Made by a program: the position numbers and the translations under genes. Positions 1 to 8,800 of a DNA stretch of 41,611 nt are shown here, in pieces. Within the stretch, counting starts at the first letter, position 1. Every line of letters starts with the position of its first letter. The notes beneath the pieces are model-generated. The model saw only the letters and a program-made list of their open reading frames with translations. It did no database searches and was not told where the DNA came from. The stretch comes from Caballeronia mineralivorans PML1(12). Lineage in GTDB: Bacteria; Pseudomonadota; Gammaproteobacteria; Burkholderiales; Burkholderiaceae. The stretch lies in contig NZ_AEJF01000219.1 of assembly GCF_001028175.1 (NCBI RefSeq), positions 1-41,611 on the forward strand. Reading direction: 5' to 3'.

Positions 1-2
1 TC

Positions 3-977
3 GACGGCGCCGCGCTGCGGACTGCACGCGGCGAATCGTTCGAGCGCGTGCGTGTAGAGGACGCCGATCTGTCGGATATCGATCTCACTGGCGCGAACCT
101 GTCCGGCAGCGAATTCATCCGTTGTGTGCTGAATGGTGCGTGTTTGTCCGGCGCGCAGCTTGCCGATGCCGTTTTCACCGATTGCAGGCTGGATGGCGTG
201 AACGCCGAGCGCGTGAGCGCAGGACGCCTGATGGCGAGCGGCTGCTCGTGGGTGGGCGCGTCGCTTTCGCAAGCTGACCTGTCGGCCGCGCGCTGCGACG
301 CCTGCGACTTCACGCGCGCGAATCTTTCGGAGGCGGTGCTTGAGCGTTCGAGTTTCAGCAAATGTTTATTTGCGGATGGCTCGTTCGCGAAACTACGTGC
401 GCGGCGCGCGAATTTCTCGATGTGCGACTTGACCCGCACCGATTTCACGCAGGCGGAACTAGGCGACGCGATTATCGAAGATGGTCCGCTGGATGACGCG
501 CGCTTTACGCAGGCATCTCTTGCCGGTTCGTCCTGGTGGGGTGTCAAAGGCGTTGCGATCGATTTCAGCGCCGCAAATCTCGCCGGCGCGCGCATCGGAC
601 GGAAAAGCGGTTTCGAGCGCAGCAATTTCGACGGCGCCGACCTCACGAACGCCTGCGCGAGCGACACCGCATTTACCGCGAGCACGCTGCGTGGCACCCG
701 GCTCGACAAATCGCTGCTGTCGAATTGCGACCTCTCTGGCACCGACGCCTGTCGCGCGACGGCGCGCGCCGCTGACCTCGCTGGTTCGCGCATGAACGGC
801 GCGCGCTGGACAGGCGCGAACCTGATGCAGGCATCGCTGCGCCGAATGGCGCTGAGCAACGTCGATCTGAGCGGCGCCAACCTGCATGCAGCCGATACGA
901 GCGGGGCGCGCTTTGAACGCGTGCTGCTCACCGACGCGCTGATGACGCGCTTCAGGCTTCCCGAGGACGCGTCATGA
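3..977 (+). CDS. Pentapeptide-repeat protein, C-terminal part (5' end outside the window)
   Basis: The frame is open to the left edge, so the gene is cut. A GTG at 48 is the first start-like codon in the window, but the reading continues upstream with the same composition and is probably internal. What is visible is almost entirely A(D/N)LxX pentapeptide repeats, for example DADLSDIDLTGANLSGSEF near the start, which fold as a right-handed quadrilateral beta helix. In Burkholderia T6SS clusters a DUF2169 protein with a pentapeptide tail commonly sits just here, ahead of a second pentapeptide protein, DUF3540 and DUF4150. I infer that this is such a tail. DUF2169 proteins are thought to act as adaptors loading effectors or PAAR-like tips; that role is family knowledge, not shown here. 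The stop overlaps the next start (ATGA at 974-977). Confidence 0.85.
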   Translation, partial: DGAALRTARGESFERVRVEDADLSDIDLTGANLSGSEFIRCVLNGACLSGAQLADAVFTDCRLDGVNAERVSAGRLMASGCSWVGASLSQADLSAARCDACDFTRANLSEAVLERSSFSKCLFADGSFAKLRARRANFSMCDLTRTDFTQAELGDAIIEDGPLDDARFTQASLAGSSWWGVKGVAIDFSAANLAGARIGRKSGFERSNFDGADLTNACASDTAFTASTLRGTRLDKSLLSNCDLSGTDACRATARAADLAGSRMNGARWTGANLMQASLRRMALSNVDLSGANLHAADTSGARFERVLLTDALMTRFRLPEDAS

Positions 978-1927
978 GCGCAACCGTGCCGCTTCGAGCG
1001 GAGGAACTTCTTGCACGCCGCCGCGACTCGATGACGATATCGGGCCTGTCGATCGCAGGGGGCGACTATCGCGGCATTGATCTGTCGGGCGTGCGCTTCG
1101 ACAACATCGACGCGCGGGGCGCGAGATTCGCCGGGGCGTCGCTTGAATCGAGCCGCTGGGCGAACTGTCGCATTGACGGGACCAGCTTCGAAGCCGCCGA
1201 CTTGACGCGCGCGCGTCTACAGACGTGCGGCGGCGAAGGCGCGATCTTTTCGCGCGCACGGCTCATGTATGCGGAGATGCATACGTGCACCTTGCGCGGC
1301 GCAATCTTCGACGGTGCTGATCTGACGCGCGCGGCGCTCGAGCAGTCGGATTTCCAGACGGCCGCGCTCGAAAACGCGTTGCTGAGCATCGCGTGGTTGC
1401 GCGCATGCAATCTGGCGCACGTCGATTTGCGCCGGGTGAGCTGGAACACGGTGCAGAGCGTCGACTGCGATTTCACCGGTGCCCGGCTGGAGGATGCGCA
1501 ACTCGTGCACTGCGCGTTCGATGGCGCCCGCGCGCCCGGTGCCGATTTCACCCGCGTTCATGCGCCGTACTCGTCATTCGCGCGCGCCGACCTGTCGGGC
1601 GCGTGCTTTGCCGGGGCGTTCCTGAAGGGTGCGAAGTTCGACATGGCGTCGATCGGCAAAGCCAGCTTCATGGCCGCCGACCTGACGATGGCGCGGCTTG
1701 TCGGCGCGAGCGCCGGAATCAGCCTGTTTGCAGACGCCATTCTCGCTTATGCGGACTGTTCGCATATGCAGGCGCCCGCCGCCGATTTCTCGCGTGCGGA
1801 TGTGACCGGCACGAACCTGCATGCCGCGCAGCTCGACGGTGCGCTGTGGACTGGAAGCAACCGCGCGGCGGCACGCGATACCGACATGGAGCAGCTCGCT
1901 GCAGAGCGCTGGGAGCCGTCACGATGA
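974..1927 (+). CDS. Pentapeptide-repeat protein of the T6SS cluster
   Basis: A 317-residue protein made of pentapeptide repeats over nearly its whole length, including DLSGVRFDNIDARGARFAGA and repeated ADLTRARL-type units, after a short N-terminal stretch of about 25 residues with no repeat. There is no signal peptide or membrane segment, so it should be cytoplasmic. The ATG at 974 overlaps the preceding stop by four bases, implying translational coupling with the upstream pentapeptide protein. Its place between a probable DUF2169 tail and DUF3540/DUF4150 genes suggests a role in assembly or loading of the spike tip or an associated effector, but no function can be read from the sequence. Identity as a pentapeptide protein is secure. 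Confidence 0.88.
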   Translation: MSATVPLRAEELLARRRDSMTISGLSIAGGDYRGIDLSGVRFDNIDARGARFAGASLESSRWANCRIDGTSFEAADLTRARLQTCGGEGAIFSRARLMYAEMHTCTLRGAIFDGADLTRAALEQSDFQTAALENALLSIAWLRACNLAHVDLRRVSWNTVQSVDCDFTGARLEDAQLVHCAFDGARAPGADFTRVHAPYSSFARADLSGACFAGAFLKGAKFDMASIGKASFMAADLTMARLVGASAGISLFADAILAYADCSHMQAPAADFSRADVTGTNLHAAQLDGALWTGSNRAAARDTDMEQLAAERWEPSR

Positions 1928-1986
1928 GCGTGTCGGCATATACGGGCCGGCAACGGTCCGCGGATCTTTTATCGAGGGGCTTCTGA
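1924..1986 (+). other. 20-codon ORF tiled between two T6SS genes
   Basis: The ATG at 1924 overlaps the stop of the upstream gene (ATGA), and the TGA at 1984-1986 overlaps the ATG of the DUF3540 gene (TGATG). It reads MSVSAYTGRQRSADLLSRGF. It may only pass ribosomes from one gene to the next, may be a remnant, or may be chance. Confidence 0.2.
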
Positions 1987-2630
1987 TGAGTCATGTGCAT
2001 GCGCTTCACGCGGCATCGGCAACGTTTTTTCATGCGCGTGTGATTGCCGCGGATGGTGAACGATTCGCGGTGGCATACGATGCCGGCCGTTCCTGGGTCG
2101 ACGTCGCCGCGGGCTGCCTGCTTTTTCCGCAGGTCGGCGACACGGTGCTGGTCTCGTTCGCTGACAGCGGCTATGTGCTGACCGTACTGCGGCGCGGAGA
2201 TGCGGCGGCGTGCGAAATGCGCTTCGAAGGCGATCTGAAGATCACCGTGGCGAACGGCCGGCTGGACCTGTCAGGCGAACACGGCGTCGCGCTCGACGCA
2301 CACGCCGGTCTGACCGTGCGCGCCGATGCGGCGGCGATACGGCTGGGCCGCGCGCATCTCCATTGCGACGAACTCGCCGTTGTCGGCGGCCGTGTTCATG
2401 CAGCCTGGGGCGAGAGCGCGCTCGTGACTGAACGCCAGTTTGTCGCTGCCGCCCATGCCGAAACAAGACTCGGCGAATCGGTCCGGCATGTTGCCGGTCA
2501 CGACGAACAGGTGGCGGGCTCGATGCGGCAAACGGTTTGCGCCGACTGGACCGTGCAGGCCCACGATGCATCCGTCATCGCGGCGCGGCGCGTGACGGTG
2601 GATGCGGACGAACAGATCCAGCTTGGATGA
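1986..2630 (+). CDS. DUF3540 family T6SS-associated protein
   Basis: I place the start at ATG 1986 because a GAGGGG ribosome site lies seven bases upstream and the family-like sequence (MSHVHALHAASATFFHARV) begins there; the same frame is open further upstream but without similarity. The 214-residue protein has a small beta-barrel-like N-terminal part (about residues 10-75, including FPQVGDTVLVSFADSGYVLTV, resembling gp5/VgrG OB folds) followed by a repetitive beta-rich part. DUF3540 genes are known neighbours of DUF2169 and DUF4150 genes in T6SS loci; the protein probably helps build or cap the VgrG/PAAR spike. It sits nine bases before the PAAR-like gene. The biochemical role is unknown. 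Confidence 0.75.
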   Translation: MSHVHALHAASATFFHARVIAADGERFAVAYDAGRSWVDVAAGCLLFPQVGDTVLVSFADSGYVLTVLRRGDAAACEMRFEGDLKITVANGRLDLSGEHGVALDAHAGLTVRADAAAIRLGRAHLHCDELAVVGGRVHAAWGESALVTERQFVAAAHAETRLGESVRHVAGHDEQVAGSMRQTVCADWTVQAHDASVIAARRVTVDADEQIQLG

Positions 2631-2639
2631 GGTGACGAC

Positions 2640-3056
2640 ATGTTCATGCTGAACAACGGCGGCGCGATGGCGCTTGCAGTGCCGGATGTATGCATTACCC
2701 CCGTGCCGACTCCGGTTGGTCCGGTACCCACACCGCTGCCGTATCCGAACATGGCGACGACCGCCATGGCGGACCCCGGCGGCGTCGTCGCGAAGGTGCT
2801 GGTTGTCGGGATGCCGGCGCTCAACATGGGATCGAAGATCACGATGACACTGGGCGATCAGCCTGGTTCGCAAGGGGGCGTGATTTCACACAAGGTAATG
2901 GGCGAGATGAACTTTCTGCTTGGCAGCTCGACCGTGATGGTCGGCGGCAAGCCGGCGGTGCGGCTCACCGCGTTGACCGGCCATAACGGCGCGCCGCCGA
3001 ACGCCGAAGGTGCGGTCATAGCTCCGTCGCAGACGATCGTGATGGTGATGACGTGA
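2640..3056 (+). CDS. PAAR-like DUF4150 protein (T6SS spike tip)
   Basis: A 138-residue protein with the DUF4150/PAAR-like layout: a Pro-rich beginning (CITPVPTPVGPVPTPLPYPN, residues 18-37), a middle part with VVGMPALNMGSKITMTLGD, and a late LLGSSTVMVGGKPAVRLT element that is the usual PAAR-fold hairpin. PAAR proteins form the sharp tip that caps the VgrG trimer and recruits effectors. The gene ends in an overlap with the GTG/ATG start region of the TssJ gene at 3053-3059. No effector extension is present, so it is a bare tip. Family assignment is strong. Confidence 0.85.
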   Translation: MFMLNNGGAMALAVPDVCITPVPTPVGPVPTPLPYPNMATTAMADPGGVVAKVLVVGMPALNMGSKITMTLGDQPGSQGGVISHKVMGEMNFLLGSSTVMVGGKPAVRLTALTGHNGAPPNAEGAVIAPSQTIVMVMT

Positions 3057-3775
3057 GCATGTCCGGCCCATCTTCGCGGCAGGCGCGCATGCCGTTCATC
3101 GGGTTCGCTCTGGCAAGCGTCGCCATGACGGCGGCGATGCTGACCGGCTGCTCGTCAGTCAATGGCATGTTCGGCGGCAACTCGCAGGCCGACGCCCTCG
3201 GCAAGCTCCAGTGGGGTTACCAGGACCGCTCGATCGACGTCGTCTGGAGCGCGGACAGGGCGCTCAACAGTCACGGCGAAACGTCGCACACGCTCCTTCT
3301 GGCGATCCTGCAGTGCACGGACCCGAACGTCTTCAAGGCGTACGTCACGGAGCCCGAAAAGCTCGCGACGTTGCTGTCGGCGAAAACAGTGCCGCAGGGT
3401 TTTCTGCAGGTAGACCGCGTGTTCGTGCAGCCGGGCAGCGACGGTGCAATTTCGCTGGCAAGGGCGCAGAACGCGCAATACGTCGGCGTGGTCGCGGGCT
3501 ACTACGCGCTGGAGCCCGCGCGGGTGGCCCGTCTCTACCGGATCGGCGTGAGCGTCGACTCACAAGGGTTCCTCATCAAGACTCGTACAGCCAGCCCGGC
3601 GTCGCTGCAGATCAACCTCCAACTGGGGCCTGACGGGCTTCTCGGCGGCGAGTCTTCTCGTGCCTTGCCCCGTGCACCCGTTCAACCCAAAGCCGGCGAG
3701 GTGCCGATCACGGAGCCATCACCGGAAAGCACCACGTCTCGTGTCCCTTACTCAGATCGCGCGAAAACATCATGA
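3053..3775 (+). CDS. tssJ: T6SS outer-membrane lipoprotein TssJ
   Basis: A 240-residue lipoprotein. The N-terminus has basic residues, a hydrophobic segment (IGFALASVAMTAAML) and a lipobox LTGC with the lipidated cysteine at residue 33 counted from GTG 3053; ATG 3059 is an equally good start. The following domain (about residues 50-205) has the beta-sandwich pattern of TssJ, including SIDVVWSADRALN and HTLLLAILQCTD. A Pro/Ser-rich tail of about 35 residues follows. TssJ anchors the T6SS membrane complex in the outer membrane and binds the periplasmic end of TssM. It lies directly before tssK with an ATGA overlap. Confidence 0.88.
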   Translation: MSMSGPSSRQARMPFIGFALASVAMTAAMLTGCSSVNGMFGGNSQADALGKLQWGYQDRSIDVVWSADRALNSHGETSHTLLLAILQCTDPNVFKAYVTEPEKLATLLSAKTVPQGFLQVDRVFVQPGSDGAISLARAQNAQYVGVVAGYYALEPARVARLYRIGVSVDSQGFLIKTRTASPASLQINLQLGPDGLLGGESSRALPRAPVQPKAGEVPITEPSPESTTSRVPYSDRAKTS

Positions 3776-5157
3776 ACATTGATCAGCCTGTCTACTGGCA
3801 CCAGGGACTATTCCTTCAGCCGCAGCATCTGCAGCACAACGATCGTTTGCAGGCACATCGTATCGGCCGGCTGGCGAACATCGCACTGCCGTATTCGTGG
3901 GGGGTGGTGTCGCTGCAACTGAATGAAGCGGCGCTGGAAACCGGGCGTCTCACGCTGACGCAGTTGACCTTGCAGTTTCGCGACGGCACGCTGGCCGAAT
4001 TTCCGGGCAACGCACTGGTCGAGCCGCGCAGCTTCGAACCCGGTGAGCTGGCCGCGGGGCCCCGCACGGTCTATGCGGGCTTGCGGCGCCTTGTGCCGGG
4101 CCAGCCGAACGCGAGCGTGTACGAGACGTTCGATGCCGCGGCGCGCGCGCAAACGCGTTTCGCCACGCTGGCCGACCCCGAGAGCGTGCCTGACTACCTC
4201 GACGGCGAACGCACGGCGCATGTCCGTTCCCTGAGCTACGTGGTGCGGCTGTTCTGGGAAGATGAAGTGTCGAGCCTCGGCGAGTACGAGCTGGTTGCGA
4301 TCGCCCGGATCGAGCGCGACGGCCAGGCGACACGCGCGGCGTCGCGCTTCATTCCCCCTTGCGTCAACCTGGGCGCATCGCCCGCGCTGAGCCAGACGTT
4401 GCGCGATATCCGTGACGAACTGGTTGGCCGTGCCCGCCAACTCGAGGTGTACAAGCAGCCGCACGATGCAGCACAGGGCGATCTCGAGTTGAGCCAGATG
4501 CGGCTGTTGTTCGCACTCGCGACACTGAACCGCTATGGTCCGCTGCTGTGCCATCTGATCGAGACGCCGCAGACCCACCCCTGGCAGATGTACGGCGTGC
4601 TGCGGCAACTGATCGGCGAGCTGAGCTGGTTTTCCCTGCGTTGCGACATGCTGGGCCATGCGCCAGATGGTCGGGTGCTGGTTCCGCCGTACCGGCATGA
4701 CGATATCGGGCCGCAGCTCGCGGCCCTGGAACTGCTGATCGGTCAGATGATGAACGAAATCACGTTCGGCCCCGAACAGGTGGTGCGCCTGGCCGAGACC
4801 GAGGGCGTCTGGATGGCTGATCTGCCGGCCTCCTTTTTTGCCACGCGCAGCCGGTATTACCTAGTCGTGCACGGCGCGGCCGACCCCGCGCAACTGGGTG
4901 AAGCGTTGCCACGCGACGCAAAACTGGGCACGCCGGCGGAGCTGGATGCGCTGGTCACGCACTCGCTGCCTGGTGTCGAACTGATGTATCTGCAGGTGCC
5001 CCCTTCCGGCATGCCACGGCGAGGGGGCGCGACCTATTTTCGTATCGAGCATGAATCGGACACGTGGATGTCAGTGGCCCGGGCGCAGGCCGTCGCGCTG
5101 TTTTTCGCCGGCGCCCCTGCGCAATTCGCGGCCGACCTCGTTGCGGTAAGGAGATAG
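3772..5157 (+). CDS. tssK: T6SS baseplate protein TssK
   Basis: A 461-residue protein of normal TssK length. The N-terminus carries the TssK hallmark VYWHQGLFLQPQHLQHNDR (residues 6-24). The rest follows the family pattern, with a shell domain, a helical middle part and a C-terminal receptor-like domain. TssK links the baseplate to the TssJLM membrane complex through TssL and TssM. The start ATG overlaps the tssJ stop (ATGA at 3772-3775), and three bases separate its stop from tssL, consistent with one operon. Confidence 0.95.
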   Translation: MNIDQPVYWHQGLFLQPQHLQHNDRLQAHRIGRLANIALPYSWGVVSLQLNEAALETGRLTLTQLTLQFRDGTLAEFPGNALVEPRSFEPGELAAGPRTVYAGLRRLVPGQPNASVYETFDAAARAQTRFATLADPESVPDYLDGERTAHVRSLSYVVRLFWEDEVSSLGEYELVAIARIERDGQATRAASRFIPPCVNLGASPALSQTLRDIRDELVGRARQLEVYKQPHDAAQGDLELSQMRLLFALATLNRYGPLLCHLIETPQTHPWQMYGVLRQLIGELSWFSLRCDMLGHAPDGRVLVPPYRHDDIGPQLAALELLIGQMMNEITFGPEQVVRLAETEGVWMADLPASFFATRSRYYLVVHGAADPAQLGEALPRDAKLGTPAELDALVTHSLPGVELMYLQVPPSGMPRRGGATYFRIEHESDTWMSVARAQAVALFFAGAPAQFAADLVAVRR

Positions 5158-5160
5158 GAC

Positions 5161-5814
5161 ATGCGTCTTGCCCATTGCTGGATGCCCGTCGTCGAGCGAG
5201 TACGCACGGAACTGTCCGCCGCCTCAACGGAGGCCGGCACGTTAGCCGCGGCGATCCCGGCGATGCTGGACAGTGCGCAGACCAATGCGCGGCGCGTCGG
5301 ATACAGCGAACGGGAAATCGGCGATGCGCTGTTCGCCGTGATCGCCTGGATTGACGAGCAGGCGATGACGCGCGCATGGCCCGGTGCGCCGGCATGGCGT
5401 CTCGCGCCATTGCAGCGCCGTTATTTTTCGACGACCCGTGCCGGCGTCGAGTTCTTTCAGCGCGCCGAGGCATTACCACCTGAAGCCCACGGCGTTCGCG
5501 AAGTGTATGGACTGATGCTGATCGCCGGTTTCGAAGGACGCTTCAGCAGCCGCCCGAAAGCGGAACTGACGGCGTTTCGAAATGGGTTGCTCGAAGCCTT
5601 GTCGAACGCCGCGACGGCGCCTTTGTCGGCGCGGGGGCCGTTGTTTCCCATTCCACCCGCGGCGACACCAGGTTCGTGGCGTCCCTCGAACAGGCGCTCA
5701 ATGCTTCCGCCCGTGCTGGCGATCACCGTTCCGCTGGTCGTGCTCGCGACGCTGTACGTGCTTTACGACGGCTTGCTGGATCCGCTTGTCAATGCATTGT
5801 TGACTGGCCATTAA
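5161..5814 (+). CDS. tssL: T6SS inner-membrane protein TssL (DotU/IcmH family)
   Basis: A 217-residue protein of the short TssL type. The cytoplasmic helical domain (about residues 1-175) contains the family motifs ALFAVIAWIDEQAMT and LMLIAGFEGRF. A single membrane segment near the C-terminus (about residues 182-200, PVLAITVPLVVLATLYVLY) makes it tail-anchored. It has no OmpA-like peptidoglycan-binding extension; in this operon the extra wall-binding candidate sits on TssM instead. The start at 5161 follows GGAGATAGGAC, a good ribosome site, three bases after tssK. Confidence 0.93.
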   Translation: MRLAHCWMPVVERVRTELSAASTEAGTLAAAIPAMLDSAQTNARRVGYSEREIGDALFAVIAWIDEQAMTRAWPGAPAWRLAPLQRRYFSTTRAGVEFFQRAEALPPEAHGVREVYGLMLIAGFEGRFSSRPKAELTAFRNGLLEALSNAATAPLSARGPLFPIPPAATPGSWRPSNRRSMLPPVLAITVPLVVLATLYVLYDGLLDPLVNALLTGH

Positions 5815-5815
5815 T

Positions 5816-8800
5816 ATGCTCAAGAAAATTGCTCGAATTATTCTCGGGTGCGTGCTCATCCTGGCGCTGGCGATACTGTGCTGGGTGGTTGCGCTGTATT
5901 GGGACTGGCCACTCTGGAGCGGTATCGCGCTTTTTGCCGGGGTGCTGGCGGCGGCGTGGCTTGCGGGACGCACGCGTCGCGCGTGGCTTTCCTGGCGTTT
6001 GCGACGCAAGCTCTTGCACAGCTCCGCGGGTGCCGCTGGCGTGGACAGCATCGCCACGCTCGATGCCGCGTGGAAGTCGGGTATCCGGCTTCTCAGACGT
6101 TCCCGGCTCTCGCGCATGGGCGGCGCACTCTACGCGCTGCCCTGGTTCCTGATCCTCGGCGCGACCGGCAGCGGCAAGACCACCCTGCTTACCCGGACGA
6201 GATTATCGTCAGCGGTGCGTCTTGTGAGCCAGCGCCAGCCGGTCGAGCCGACGCAGGCGCTCGACTGGTGGTACTTCGACCACAGCGTGGTGCTCGATCC
6301 GGCGGGACGCATTTCCAATGAGGGCGATCCCGACAGCGCGAACGGCGAATGGCAAAGGCTTTTGCGACGGTTCCGGGACAGCCGTCGCCGCGAGCCGTTG
6401 AATGGAATCGTGCTGACGATTTCCGCCGTGTCGCTGCAGAATGGCGATCTGCAACAGCTGGCCGATGCCGGGCAGGAAGCGCGCGCTCGCGTCGACGCGC
6501 TGACGCGGGTGTTCGAAGCGCGCATACCGGCCTACGTGGTGGTCACGCATTGCGACAGGATTCCAGGCTTTGTTGCCTGGGGACAGGCGCTTCCTCCGGA
6601 GTCTCGCCAGGCACCGTTCGGCGTGATGGCGCGTGGCGCGAGCGGCGGTGAATTTGTCGATGGGGTTTTCGAAGGCCTTCGCGAGAGACTCGCGGAGATC
6701 CGTATCGAACAGGGCCGCCAGGGCACACCGGATGACTCCGCATTCTTCTTTCCTGAATGCATCGCGCAGATCGAGACGGCGGTTGCCGCGTATCTGTCAC
6801 CTGCGTTCGACGAGAATCCGTACGGCGAAGTACCGCTTCTGAGCGGACTCTTCCTGACGGCTGAAGTCCCGGATGGCGCACTGGCTACCGGTCCGGACCG
6901 GCAGCCCGCCGCCGCACCGCAGGGCTGGTTCAGCCATGCGCTGTTCGACGAATTGCTCCCGTCACGGCGAGCGGCATACGAGCCGCTCGCGAGGCTGCGT
7001 TTCTGGCAGCGTTTCCTGCGGCACCGTGTGGTGCTCGCGTGGCTCGTTCTGTGCGTTGCGTTGGCGACGCTGATGACCTTGAGCTACCTGGATTCGCGAG
7101 CGACGCTCATGACGGTCGCGGCGCGCGAGCCGCAAGCCATCAGTCTTTGCGGCAATCTTTCCGCGGATCTCGCCGCGCTGGGTGAATATGGCGACACGAT
7201 CCGGCTGCTGGATGGACGCAACGCCAGTCTGCTCAATCGCTGGTTGCCGTTCCGCTCACAGCTCGTGCGCGTGTCCGACACGTTTCATGCGAAATTCTCC
7301 GCGGCCTTCGAGAAGTGCGCACTACGCGGTGGGGTTGACGCAGTCATAGGACAGGACCTGCTGGCCGTCGCACAGCGTGGCGACGACGCGATGATCGCGG
7401 CCTATGCACAGCATCTCGTCCGGCGCATCAACCTGATCGATGCGGTGTTCGCCGGGCAGCCGCTCTCTGCGTTGCCGTTGCCCGGCAGCGAACTGACTGC
7501 GATCCAGAGCATGTCCGGGGCGCACCCGTCCTTTGACGCGGCGGTCCCGTCGCGCTTCGGGCAACTTTATCTCGACTATGTCCGTTGGCAAGGTCATCGC
7601 GATGTGCTGTCGGCGCAAAGGTCCGAACTGCGAAGTGAACTGACGCAGCTCAGCCTGGCGGCGCGTTCGCCGTCGTGGCTGGTCGCATGGGCCGATCTGC
7701 AGGGCGACCTTGCACCGGTCACGCTCGCGTCGTTCTGGAACATACCGAACCGGCCTGACCTTCCACGCATTCCGAGTGCATACACGACGCAGGGCTATCG
7801 CGCGATCTCGGGCTTCCTTGGTGAAGTGTCGCGTGCAAGTGGCGATACCGCGCTCTGGCGGAACCAGAGGAGTGTGTTCGAGACGAATTTTCGTGAGACA
7901 TTGACCAAGACCTGGTACCGCTTTGCAGTCGACTTCGACGGGTCACGCAGTGTGCTGACAGGTGAGCCGGAATGGCGGGGTGCGCTGGCCTTGATGCTGA
8001 CGCATGAGGATCCGTACCGCAAGCTGATCCAGGCGATCAGCGAAGTGTTCCGGAACATGCAGAAGGTTGCGCCCGACGGTCCGCCGGCTCCGGCATGGGC
8101 GCAACTGGCGATGCGGCTTGACCCGCTGTATACGGCATCTCGTCGTGAAACGAACGCGCCGTCGCCGTCACGGTCCGCGGGGCCACTCGCCTTCTTCAAG
8201 CTTGCCAATGCGGTGGGCAAGAGCGTATTGCGGCCTTCGCAGGTGTCCGCGTTCACCCAGGTGAGCGGCGCCCGGCGCGACATGGAGCGTGCGGGGGAAC
8301 TGGACCAGTATTGGGGGCAACTGGCGACCACGATCGAGGAGATCGAGAAAGGCAGCGGACATGCACTGCAGGTCGCGGCCGATACCTACGGGTTCAGCAG
8401 TAACGCTTCGATCAAGGAGCCGGCGTTGATCGCCGCTGCGCGTGGGCTCGACCGGCTGGAGAGCAGCGATGTCGCGAAAGCGCCGGACGATGCGATCGTA
8501 TGGAATCTGGTGCGGGGACCGCTCGCGTTTACGCTCGACTACGTTAGCCGGAGCGCGGCGTGCACGGAACAGAAAAGCTGGGAAGCACAGGTTCTGGCGC
8601 CCGTGCAGGGCATCACCGATCCGTCGCGGCTGGATCAGGCGTTGTATGCCGACAATGGTCTGGTGCCCACGTTCATGGGCGGCTCGGTCAACTCGTTTGT
8701 CGACCGCGACGCGGTGCGCTACCGGCCGCGCGAAGTGATGGGGCAGCGGATTCCCTTCAACGGGCTTTTCTACGCGTTTGTCAGCCGTGCGCAACTGGCG

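Noticed and set aside
459..2033. Long minus-strand open frames opposite the pentapeptide genes
   Set aside because: They are Arg/Ala-rich shadows of GC-rich coding sequence with no family features; the + strand proteins explain the region completely.
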